From Meloidogyne chitwoodi (lineage: Eukaryota; Nematoda; Chromadorea; Rhabditida; Meloidogynidae): a DNA stretch of 64,000 nt. A model generated the notes under the pieces. That model was not told the DNA's origin and made no database searches. It saw only the letters and a list, made by a program, of their open reading frames with translations. This document shows positions 10,108 through 21,251 of the stretch, piece by piece. A program made the position numbers and the translations under genes. The stretch spans positions 2,232,001-2,296,000 of the forward strand of contig JACZZP010000003.1 in the NCBI GenBank assembly GCA_015183035.1, given 5' to 3'. Position 1 is the first letter of the stretch. Each line of letters opens with the position of its first letter.

Positions 10108-12691
10108 AAAAGATATAATATTTAAATAATTGTTTAATATTTAAATAAACTCATTTTTTATATTTCTAAAATATTCAATAAATTTGTTCATTTATTTTTT
10201 CTATTAAGTGTAACATTTTCAATGATTTATTTTTAAACTATTTAAAAATAAATTTTATTTTCTAGCGTAAGTGTGTAATGTTTTAAAGAATATTCTGAAA
10301 ACATTTACTTATAAATAATTTTTTTTGTTTAATTCTTTTGTATTTTTAATGTTTTAATAAATGTTTAGGTATTTTCTTTTATTATAATAGAATTTTTGCA
10401 TTTTTGCTATTTAAAAAATTTATTATTATTCTTATATTAAATTTTATATATATATTAAAATTGCAAAATTAAAGAATTTTTGTTTTAAATATAAAAAATC
10501 TCTTTTATTTATTTAATAAAATTAAATTATAAAATTAGTAACTTTATTATTTATAAATAAAGAATTAAATAGAATATTATTATTATTATTTTTTATTTAA
10601 AAAGTAATTAAAATTAACAACTATATAAGCATTACTTAACATTATAATTTATTTAAATTTTAATTTTAATTAGTTTATTATTTTTTACTTTGTTTTTATT
10701 TTTATAAAAATAACTAACTAGCTACCTAACTTTATTTAAAATACAATTTATTTAATTAACACATTTATTTTTAAATATTTTAAATAAGCATGTATGTATA
10801 AGAGAGAGAATATTTTAATTATATCTTAAAAAACTAAAAAAGGAAATGTACTAATATAATATAAAAAATTATTTTTTAAAATAGTCAAAGAAATAATCAC
10901 ATTCTGTCATTTTCAGTAGGGTTATTTCATTTGTAAATATCCATTTTTTACAAAAACTAAAGTCTTATAATTATAAGTTATTAATTCTTTCCAATTCATT
11001 TCGTTAAGAAAACTTATTTTTAAAAATATTTTAAATTATTGACTAAAAATGTATTTACTTATATTTTTTATTTAATTAATTTTTCTTTTTTTTTTATTGC
11101 TTTTTTGTTACCAAATTAAGACTATACCTATTGTACTATTATGCATGTTGTTATTCTAAATAAATAAATTAAAATAAATTTTTAATTTAATTTTTTATTT
11201 TTCTATTAAATTTAGACTTTAATATAATAATTAATACCTTCACAAAAAAAATATAATAATTTTAAAAGGCAAAGGTTAATTAATTTTATTTATTTTATTA
11301 GGCACTTCTATAGCCATATTTAACTATAAAAAAGCAACTAAAATAGAAAAATTAGACATTTGATTTTTATTTAATTTTTTTAAACATTCCTTATTATTTT
11401 CTCATATTTTTATTTAATATTTATTTTTAATTTTTAATTTTTGGTATTAAAATAATTTAACAAAAGATTTCAAAAATGTTCGTGAGAATTTTGTGTTTCC
11501 TGTTATTTAATTGTTTTTTGTTTTAAAACTTTTTTAAATATTATTTAAAACATTTTTTAGGCAACAAATTATTTTTTAATGTAAGAAAAAAATAATTTAT
11601 TATACCAAAAATGCAAATTAAAATTAAAATAAAAAAAATAATTTATTTATTTTTGTTAAATTTAAAAATTAATGCAAAAAATTAATATTTATTTTATAAA
11701 TAATTTAAACTAAAATTAGCAATATTTAAACAAAAATAGATTTTTAAAATTAATTTAAGCAATTATAAGCTTACAATTATTTTTTACTTAATTTTATTAT
11801 TTTTGGGATGCTTTTTTAAAAATAATTATTTTAAAATTATTAAATAATTTCTAAATTTTAAAAATAATTTTTAAATAATTTTATAAATATTTTTAGCAAA
11901 TTAAACAATTTGGAATTAAAATTAATTATTTTCCAGAATTTTATCTATTTTTAAGGTAATTAAATTCATTTTTTTAATAATATTAAACAATTATTTATTT
12001 TAAATAATTTTATTTTTTTATAAAATTTCTAATTATTTAAAAAAAAAAGTGAGTATAAAAAGAACAAAATTTGGCTTTTAAAAATTATTAAATTCAAAGA
12101 ATTTTAATTTTGAGAAATTTCTTTTTTAATAAATTATTCAAAAAATATTATTATTTTTTGAAAATATCATTTTTTAATAAAATAATTTTTTAGACACAAA
12201 ATTAAAATTTTCAAAAATAATTTTAAATTAATTGTTATCTAAATACCTAACTACACCCTTAAATATTAATTTTCTGTTTAAAAAAGCACATTTTTTGTAT
12301 TAAACATAATTTAATTTAAAAAATAAAATTAAAAAAATTAATGCAAAAATTTTTTTTACATTTTTTAAATACTAGTTATATTTAAATAATTTTATTTTAT
12401 TTTAAACATAATTTAAATTTATAAAATATTAAAAAAATATTTATTTATTTTTAGTTTCATTTTTATTTTATTAAAAGATTAATTTAAGAAATTTAAAAAT
12501 TTCCATGACTATAAATTAAAATGTTAAGTTGGACAAGCATTCTAATTTTTTAAAAATTAAAATAAATTTGAAATTCCCATACAATTTTGACGTCAAAAAA
12601 ATAAAAAAATTATATAAAAATTTTTAAAAATAATTTATAGTATTTAATTTTAACAGAGTAAAATTAAAATTAATTATTTAAATTAATAAAA
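10108..12691. other. 3' flank of copy 1; inverted duplicate of copy 4 flank
   Basis: There are no coding features. Two stretches, about 10108-10760 and 11580-12030, match the flank of copy 4 (about 20280-21251) in reverse orientation with the same order, for example the TCTAGCGTAAGTGTGTAATG segment. About 0.8 kb between them has no partner seen. From 12100 to 12691 the sequence is AT-rich with nothing recognisable. Confidence 0.6.
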
Positions 12692-14320
12692 ATGTTAAAT
12701 AATAATCAAAGCAACAATGATTTGTTTGGAATTGAAGTAAATCCAAATTTAGGCACTCCTGTAAGTTTAAATTAATAAAAATAAATTAATAATTATTTAT
12801 TTAAAGCTTTACCAATCATTTTCCAATTCTGGTCAAACTTGGCAAATTATTTTACCTGCAACTTTACTTTTTATTATATCAATAATTAGTATAATATTAA
12901 ATTTATTTGTTATAATAATAACAATATTAACTTTAACATTACGTGGATCAGCTAATTATTTAATGGCTTTAATTTGTTTTTGTGAAGTTTTACATGCATC
13001 TGGACATTTTATATTTTTTATTATTGCTATTACTGGAATAAATTTTATTCCTTTATTAGCTGCTAATTTATTAATGATTGTAAATATATTTTTTTAAAAT
13101 AATTAATTTAAATTAATTTATTAAGCATATGATTTTTGGACTTTACACTTGTATGGCTTTAATGTTTAGTGCAGCAACAGACAGACTTTTTGCTGTTGCT
13201 TTTCCACTATTGTATTTTTATTTTTTTAGATGTAAATTAATTTAAAATTTTATTTAGACATAAATCTATTTGTATTGAACATAAACGTACTTATTTAAGT
13301 TTACATACAATTTTTTGTATTTTTTGTGGTTTTTATGGTATTTATTATGTTACTGAATATTCAATTAAAAATCCTAATATGTAAGAAATTTAAAAATAAA
13401 ATCAGAAATTAAAATAATTATTTAAGACCGATAACTGGATGTATTGCTGAAATACTCTCTGGCGATGTTGGTACAGAATATTATATATATTCTGCTATTT
13501 TTAACTCATTCACAGCACTTTGTTATATTTTATTATGGGCTATTATACGTTGCAAAAAAGAAGGTAGTCAGTGTGGGGAGTATCAAAATTAATCTTTTAA
13601 ATATTATCCGGAAAATCAGAATTAACCTTTTAAATATTATCCGGAAAAATCAGAATTAACCTTTTAAATATTATCCGGAAAAATCAGAATTAACCTTTTA
13701 AATATTATCCGGAAAAATCAGAATTAATTTTTTAAATATTATCCGGAAAATCAGAATTAATTTTTTAAATATTATCCGGAAAATCAGAATTAATTTTTTA
13801 AATATTATCCGGAAAATCAGAATTAACCTTTTAATTTAAATGTTATCCGGAAATTTTTTAAATTCTGAAAAATGAATTTTCACAATTTTAATTATTTTTT
13901 ATTTTAGTTAGTGAAGAAACAAATACTAGATTGCTTCGTTCTCTTGTTTGTATTATGTTTATATCAATTGGTGGTTATATTATAAACCTTTCAGCTTATC
14001 AAATTTTCTTTAAACTTAATGATAAAAAAATCTTTGATCCTATATTTTTATGGCAACTTGGATTTATTCCTGGAATTTTATTAAATATTGGGGCAGTTTC
14101 AAATGCTGCTATACTTTATTTTACAAGGTTTTTTAAAGAAAAAATAAATATTAAAATTAAATTAATTTTTAGTTCTGAATATAGAAAGGCATTTAAACAT
14201 AATTTAAACAAAATGGCTAAAGCTTGTGGAATAATAAAAGGAACGAACACAATAACTGTAGTTTCTCCAATGTTTGCTACAAGTTCACAAAAATTAAGCA
14301 AAATTGGAAATAATTATTAA
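12692..14320 (+). CDS. srsx-like seven-transmembrane chemoreceptor, copy 2
   Basis: Six exons: 12692-12760, 12807-13079, 13126-13211, 13258-13380, 13427-13563, 13908-14320; 366 aa with exon lengths identical to copy 1. The N-terminus MLNNNQSNNDLFGIEV is shared by all copies. DRLFAVAFPLL follows TM3, as in other nematode solo chemoreceptors, and the cytoplasmic tail contains SSEYRKAFKHNLNKMAKACG. Exons 1-2 and intron 1 are essentially identical in sequence to copy 1. Intron 5 (344 nt) is filled by a 33-34 bp minisatellite but keeps a GT donor and a TTTTAG acceptor. Likely a functional sensory receptor; the ligand is unknown. Confidence 0.86.
13585..13850. repeat. 33-34 bp minisatellite in copy 2 intron 5
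   Basis: About eight tandem units with core ATTATCCGGAAAATCAGAAT and variable C/T at the start (CCTTTTAAAT or TTTTTTAAAT). TCCGGA is palindromic. The homologous intron of copy 4 has more units, and copies 1 and 3 have fewer or more degenerate ones, so the array is length-unstable. Confidence 0.85.
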
Positions 14321-14853
14321 AAAAGATATAATATTTAAATAATTGTTTAATATTTGAATAAAATTTTTAATACTAAAATTATTCTACATTAAAGCGTTAT
14401 TTCGGAAGTAAAATACCAAATAAGGGTGCCAAATAAAACATGAATACCCAGGCTTTTTTGGAAAAATAACATAATAATCGCATACATACTAAATCATTTT
14501 ATATTACTTAATACCTACCTATAACTTTGTGTCTCTAGGCAATGTTCTTGTATGCATAAAAGCACATAGCGTAAATTAGTTCAGAAAGAAACCGACTAAC
14601 TTCAACCACACTTCATTTCAATGTACTTATATTTCAACCCTATTTTAATTTTTAAAATTATACTTGATTAAGTTTTGTTTCTTATATTCTTGAAAAAATA
14701 TGTTGGTACGACCTTCCGTAACCTGATACAATTATAATGTAAAATAAAAATTAATAACTCAGTTGTGAAATATATACCTAGATAATTTTATACATAATAA
14801 TACTTATAATATACATATATATTTAATTATTTTATCAAAATTATCATTTTTCT
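14321..14853. other. Spacer between convergent copies 2 and 3
   Basis: This is the centre of the inner inverted pair. It contains a slightly less AT-rich stretch (14390-14610) with no homologue seen elsewhere in the window, and no open frame with coding character. It would be the loop if copies 2 and 3 paired as a foldback. Confidence 0.5.
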
Positions 14854-16513
14854 TTAATAATTATTTCCAATTTTGCTTAATTTTTGTGAACTTGTAGCAA
14901 ACATTGGAGAAACGACAGTTATTGTGTTCGTTCCTTTTATTATTCCACAAGCTAAAGCCATTTTTCTTAAATAATGTTTAAATGCCTTTCTATATTCAGA
15001 GCTAAAAATTAATTTAATTTTAATATTTATTATTATTTTTTCTTCTAAAAAACCTTGTAAAATAAAGTATAACAGCATTTGAACCTGCCCCAATATTTAA
15101 TAAAATTCCTGGAATAAATTCAAGCTGCCATAAAATTATAGGGTTAAATATTTTATCATCAGAAGGTTGAAAGAATATTCGATAAGCTGAAAGGTTTATA
15201 ATATAACCACCAATTGATATAAACATAATACAAACAAGTGAACGAAGTAATCTAGTATTTGTTTCTTCACTTACTAAAAATTAAAATGTTTAGTATCCAA
15301 ACATCTTAAGTATAATAAACTTGTTTTATTTAATATTAAACTTAATTATAAACTTAAGCCCTAAAATTCGATTATAATTTTCTAAAACTGCAAAAAACTT
15401 CATTTCATAAATATTTTAACAAAAAAACGTGTAACTAATTAAACATTATCAGAAAGAATATTTTTCCGGAATCTTTTAGAAGGTTATTCTGATTTTTCAG
15501 TAATATTTTTCCGGAATCTTTTAGAAGGTTAATTCTTATTTTTTATTTATTTTTCCGGAAACTTTTAAAGGTTAATTCTGATTTTTCAGTAATTATTTTT
15601 CCGTAAACTTTTAGAAGGTTAATTCTGATTTTTACTTACCGACTTTTTTACAACGTATAATAGCCCATATTAAAAAATAGCAAAAAGTTGTAATTAAGTT
15701 AAAAATAGCAGTATATATAAAATATATTGTTCCTATTTCTCCAACAAAAATTTCAGCAATAAATCCAGTTATTGGTCTTAAATAATTATTTTAATTTCTA
15801 ATCTTTTTTAAGTAAATTTCTTACATATTAGGATTTTTAATTGAATATTCAGTAACATAATAAATACCATAAAAACCACAAAAAATACAAAAAATTGTAT
15901 GTAAACTTAAATAAGTACGTTTATGTTCAATACAAATAGATTTATGTCTAAATAAAATTTTAAATTAATTTACATCTAAAAAAATAAAAATACAATAGTG
16001 GAAAAGCAACAGCAAAAAGTCTGTCTGTTGCTGCACTAAACATTAAAGCCATACAAGTGTAAAGTCCAAAAATCATATGCTTAATAAATTAATTTAAATT
16101 AATTATTTTAAAAAAATATATTTACAATCATTAATAAATTAGCAGCTAATAAAGGAATAAAATTTATTCCAGTAATAGCAATAATAAAAAATATAAAATG
16201 TCCAGATGCATGTAAAACTTCACAAAAACAAATTAAAGCCATTAAATAATTAGCTGATCCACGTAATGTTAAAGTTAATATTGTTATTATTATAACAAAT
16301 AAATTTAATATTATACTAATTATTGATATAATAAAAAGTAAAGTTGCAGGTAAAATAATTTGCCAAGTTTGACCAGAATTGGAAAATGATTGGTAAAGCT
16401 TTAAATAAATAATTATTAATTTATTTTTATTAATTTAAACTTACAGGAGTGCCTAAATTTGGATTTACTTCAATTCCAAACAAATCATTGTTGCTTTGAT
16501 TATTATTTAACAT
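14854..16513 (-). pseudogene. srsx-like chemoreceptor, copy 3, frameshifted in last exon
   Basis: Exons: 16445-16513, 16126-16398, 15994-16079, 15825-15947, 15640-15776 and last exon from 15273. All splice sites are intact and the frame is open through the seven helices. In the last exon, near 15030-15055, small insertions turn FFKEKINIKI into a frame ending FFRRKNNNKY with a stop at 15020. As read, the product is 313 residues instead of 366 and lacks the tail. The lost tail is still present in another frame to 14854, including SSEYRKAFK. It could be a recent pseudogene or a receptor with a shortened C-terminus. Exon 5 is also distinctive (EIFVGEIGTIYFIYTA). Confidence 0.8.
15455..15630. repeat. 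Degenerate CCGGAA/AATTCTGATTTTT repeat in copy 3 intron 5
   Basis: Four or so units of TTTTCCGGAATCTTTTAGAAGG plus TTAATTCTGATTTTT. The unit differs from that of copies 2 and 4 but shares the CCGGAA and TTCTGATTTTT parts, and it sits at the same intron position. Confidence 0.7.
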
Positions 16514-18014
16514 TTTTATTAATTTAAATAATTAATTAATTACTCTGTTAAAAATAAAAAAATCATAAAAATCTAAAATTTTTAGAATCAATTCAATAAA
16601 TTAATATATTTTTTTAATATTTTTTAAATTCTAAACAATTTAAATAAAAAATGTCATTATAAGACAAATATTATAATATTTAAATAGAAAGCTTTTTTTA
16701 ATTTTTTAATAAAAAAAATATTTTTTATTAAATTAACCATTATTCAAAAGAAACTATAAATAAGTTAAACTTCGCCTTTCAAAAACTCCAGGGCTTTTTA
16801 AAAGACTGGGAGAGGTTTAAAAGTTGTACATGTTGCTGGGTACTTTTGGTGGGGCATTCAGGAAAATTATGGATTTTTTGGTGCGGGGGTCCCTTCCCGC
16901 CGAAACAGCCCCCGTTCTTGGTCTATCTCGGGAACGGGAGGAGATAGCGGAAAATTTCCGCTTAGAGGGCCCCGTCCCACGATTAGTAGATGACGAATAA
17001 AAAATTTTTTTTGAAAAAAGATCAACGGGGAATCCGGTAGGCGCGAATTCGCAGACGCCCCATATATTCGCCGAACCATAACTTTATGGGGAGTTGATGT
17101 AAAAAGTCCAAATTTTTTTTGTAAGTGTATCATTCGATTTAGAAGGATTCTACAGTTTTGGAAGTGAGGTGACACTCAAACGTGGCAATGAACTGGGTGT
17201 TGAGACAGTTCAGTGCCAAAATGTTGAGTGCCAAATATGCCATTTGGTACAGCATCAGATGGGAGTCAAGAAAATATATGGTATGTTGGGGGTACATTTG
17301 AGTTGGGGGCGTTAGAGTCGAAAAGGTTTAGCGACTAAAAGGGTTTTTTGACTCTAACTTTTTGGAAAATTTTTTTAAAATTTTTCTGTGAATGGATTCG
17401 AGTTCGGGAGGTGTTGTTACCCTTTAAAAGTCATTTTTTAAGAAAAAAATTTTTTCAAAATTTTTCCAATGGGTACCCCTATTGAAATATTTTTGAAAAA
17501 TTTCAATCGACTTAACTTTGTCAATTTTGGTCAGAATGGAATGAAATAAAGGTTATTAAATAAAGCAAAAAATTATTTATTTTTTGAGTGAAGAAAAATT
17601 TGAAAAATTTTAAGGTTAGGGGTAGTTAGGGTCGAATTTGTGAAAATTCGAAATTTTTCAGTTTTTTGAAAAAATTTTGAGGTTTTTGCCATGGGATTTG
17701 ACTGAAGGTATTTTTATAAAATAGAGCATAATTTTTAACACCTAATAAAATTTTAAAATGTTCAAAAAAGGATAATTTTGAAATAGTTATGATTTTTTTA
17801 GTTTTTGGTATAAAATCCCATCAAAAATTTTGAGTTGAAAATGGCCCACACCCAAAAAGAAGAAAATTGGGCAAATGATATATCATTTGAAAGCCCTCAT
17901 AACGCTGAGTCTAAAAATATTTTTATTTAAATTTTTGGGCCAGTTTTGACCAAGTTACGATGGGTCAAAATTTAACTATGGGGATTATTAGGGAAAACAC
18001 ATCTGAACTTGAGG
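16514..18014. other. Start of GC-richer repeat island
   Basis: After 16760 the composition rises in GC. The stretch includes GGGAACGGGAGGAG (16931), CATATATTCGC (17061-17071) and several GACTCTAACTTTTTGG-type segments (17300-17800) related to the foldback family found at 48, 53 and 55 kb. A 102-codon frame at 16867-17175 (-) has no recognisable coding character. Probably a composite of non-autonomous repeats. Confidence 0.45.
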
Positions 18015-19225
18015 ATACAGAAGGCCGAAGGCCCAATTTTGGCATTCATCTGCAATGATGAACCAAGGGCCGAGTGCAAAATGTGACCATTTGTAATGAT
18101 GAACCGAGGGCCAAAGGCCCGAGGTGAGACACCCATCTGCATTGAAGAAACGAGGGCCGAAGGCCCGAGGTGAGACACCCATCTGCATTGAAGAAACGAG
18201 GGCCGAAGGCCCGAGGTGAGACACCCATCTGCAATGATGGAAACGAGGGCCGAAGGCCCGAGGTGAGACATCCATCTGCAATGATGGAAACGAGGGCCGA
18301 AGGCCCGAGCGACACCCATCTGCAATGATGGAAACGAGGGACGAAGGCCCGAGGGAAACACCCATCTGCATTGATGAAGAGGGCCGAAGGCCCGAGGTGT
18401 GACACCCATATGCAATGATTGAAACGAGGGCCGAAGGCCCGCGGTGAGACACCCATCTGCAATGATGGAACTGAGGGCCGAAGGCCCAATTTTGGCATTC
18501 ATCTGTAATGATTAACCGAGGGCCGTAGGCCCGAGATGAGACACCCATCTGCAATGATGAATCGAGGGCCGAAGGTCCGAGTTGTCACACCCATCTGCAA
18601 TGATGAATCGAGGGCCGAAGGCCCGAGTTGTCCACCCATCTGCAATGAAGAACCGAGGGCCGAAGGCCCGAGGTGAAACACCCATCTGCAATGATGAACC
18701 GAGGACCGAAGGCCCGAGGTGTGACATCCATCTGCAATGAAGAACCGAGGGCCGAAGGCCCGAGGTGAAACACCCATCTGCAATGATGAACCGAGGACCG
18801 AAGGCCCGAGGAGAGACACCCATCTGCAATGAAGAAACGAGGGCCGAAGGCCCGAGGTCTGACACCCATCTGCAATGATGAAGCGAGGGCCGAAGGCCCG
18901 AGGTGTGACACCCATCTGCATTGAAGAAACAAGGGCCGAAGGCCCGAGGTGATACAACCATCTGCATTGAGAAACAAGGGCCGAAGGCCCGAGGTGTGAG
19001 ATCCATCAGCAATGAAGAATCGAGGGCCGAAGGCCCGAGGTGTGACATCCATCTGCATTGAAGAAACGAGGCCGAAGGCCCGAGCGACACCCATCTGCAA
19101 TGATGGAACCGAGGGCCGAAGGCCCGAGGAGTGACATCCATCTGCAAAGAAGAATCGAGGCCCGAGGAGAGACATCCATCTGCAATGATGGAACCGAGGG
19201 CCGAAGGCCCAAGGTGTTCCATCCA
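18015..19225. repeat. 46-bp minisatellite with GAA-loop hairpin in every unit
   Basis: Roughly 26 tandem units, mostly 46 bp, with two shared segments: CGAGGGCCGAAGGCCCGAGG and ACACCCATCTGCAATGATG. Each unit has GGGCC and GGCCC separated by GAA, a short hairpin. Units vary in the linker (GTGAGAC, GTGTGAC, GAGTGAC, GCGAC). The unit has no stop in any minus-strand frame, and 46 is not a multiple of 3, so long overlapping frames of up to 236 codons appear on the minus strand. They are translations of the repeat and not genes. The array is a GC-rich island in very AT-rich DNA. Confidence 0.93.
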
Positions 19226-21251
19226 TCAGAATGATAAAACATTGGGACTATGCGTAATCGAGTATGGAGAATTCAATGGACATGGTAATTTTGGTGCTCA
19301 AATTGAGTGTGGCAGTGAAATGGCCAAATAAATTTAAAAAAGGCGTGATTTCATAGGGATAATCGGAACTCGACTATTATGAAGGTGCGAGGGCCGAAGG
19401 CCCGAGGTTTAACAAACATTGGGATCCCCGCACATTTAACAAGAATATTTAAAACTTCTAGCAGCGCGCGAAGCGCGCCCCAAAGCCCGAAGGGCTTTTT
19501 AACACACAAAAATATTTTTTACCCAAAATTTTTTTTAACTTTCAAAATTTTTAAATATTTTAATGTAATTTAATATTCCCCATGTACTGCACTACTGAGT
19601 AGAGCACGCTTCCACTAGTTTAAATAATTATAATTAGTTATATTTTTATTTTTTTGTTAGTTAAAATTAAAAATTAGAAAAAAACAAAAATAGAATTATA
19701 ACGGAAACAAATAAATTTGCGTGACAAAAAAACTTAAAATGTTAAAATATGTAGGTAAAATAAAATGGACGTTTTATATCCAAAATAAGCAAAAAAAAAA
19801 TAAATTTTTAAAATAAATTTATTAAATTATAATTATTAGTAAAATGGTTGCTGTTTGCTTGAAATTACCTATGTATATTAAATTTATATTTAATAAAAAT
19901 TTGATATATAATTAAATTAAAAATAAAAATCTTTAATATTTACTCTACTATTTTTATAATTTAATTATTATTTAAATGCATATGTAACATTTTTATTATT
20001 TTTTTTTACTAAATTTTGCTTGCGTAATTTAATTATTAAAATAAAATTAAAAAAGGGAAATAAAATAATCGTTGAAAATATTAAAAATTATTAAAAAAAG
20101 GTTTGCCAAGATTCAAATTTATTATTTTTGTAGGGCGAGGTTACCTAAATATTTAGAAATAGATATTTATGTCTAAATATTTCTATTTTTGTATTAAAAT
20201 ATTTTAAACAAGGTAATATATTTTTGCAAAATATCTAAATTTTATAAATATTTAAAAACAATAATTGTTTAATATTATTAAAAAATGAATTTAATTACTT
20301 TAAAAATAGATAAAATTCTGGAAAATAATTAATTTTAATTCCCAATTGTTTCAATTTGCTAAAAATATTTATAAAATTATTTAAAAATTATTTTTAAAAT
20401 TTAGATATTATTTAATAAATTTAAAATAATTATTTTTAAAAAAGCATCAAAATATCCCGAAAATAATAAAATTAAGTAAAAAAATAATTATAAGCTTATA
20501 ATTGCCTTAAATTAATTTTAAAATCTATTTTTGTTTAAATATTGCTAATTTTAGTTTTAAAATTATTTTTAAAATAAATTTTAATTTTTTTGCAGTAATT
20601 TTTAAATTTAAGAAAAATAAATATTTAAATTAAAAACAATAAATTATTTTTAATTTGTATTTTTGGTATAATAAAATTATTAAAAAAAATAGAAAATAAA
20701 AACAAAGCTTCGCTAAATTAAATAAAACAAAGAATAAATAAAAAAATTTTAGATGCATATTTGTTAAATTTAAAATTATTGTTAATTTATTATTTATAAA
20801 TAATAATATGAATAATAAATTTATTATTTTTTAAATTTTATTTTAAAATATTAAATAAATAAATGTGATTATTTAATTTTTATATATTTAAACAAAAAAT
20901 TCTTTAATTTTGCAATTTTAATATAAGAAAATATAAAATAATAATAATAAATTTTTTAAATATCAAAATGCAAAAATTCTATTATAAAAGAAAATTATTT
21001 ATTAAAACTTGAAAGATACAAAAGAATTAAACAAAAAAAATTATTTATAAGTAAATGTTTTCAGAATATTCTTTAAAACATTACACACTTACGCTAGAAA
21101 ATAAAATTTATTTTTAAATAGTTTAAAAATAAATCATTGAAAATGTTACACTTAATAGAAAAAATAAATGAACAAATTTATTGAATATTTTAGAAATATA
21201 AAAAATGAGTTTATTTAAATATTAAACAATTATTTAAATATTATATCTTTT
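19226..21251. other. Right part of the repeat island and 3' flank of copy 4
   Basis: 19388-19402 holds one isolated copy of the array hairpin. 19464-19478 and 19482-19498 are further GAA-loop hairpins (GCGCGC-GAA-GCGCGC and AAAGCCC-GAA-GGGCTTT). From about 19680 to 20560 the sequence is a diverged direct repeat of 23320-24050. From 20280 to 21251 it matches the flank of copy 1 in reverse. No gene is seen. Confidence 0.6.
19464..19498. repeat. Two adjacent GAA-loop hairpins
   Basis: GCGCGC GAA GCGCGC at 19464-19478, then AAAGCCC GAA GGGCTTT at 19482-19498. Both have perfect stems (6 and 7 bp) and the same C-GAA-G closing as the 46-bp array unit, although their stem sequences differ. Confidence 0.85.

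Noticed and set aside
16867..17175. 102-codon minus-strand frame in the GC-rich island
   Set aside because: No domain or homology is apparent. The surroundings are repeat-like and share segments with other non-coding repeats.
18015..19225. CRISPR-like interpretation of the 46-bp array
   Set aside because: No unique spacers between repeats, no cas genes, and the host is eukaryotic; it is a minisatellite.
18046..19226. Overlapping minus-strand frames of 150-236 codons with repeated MGVSPRAFGPRF-like words
   Set aside because: They are translations of the 46-bp array in all three frames. There is no fixed unit in protein space, no introns or splice signals, and frames shift with each unit.
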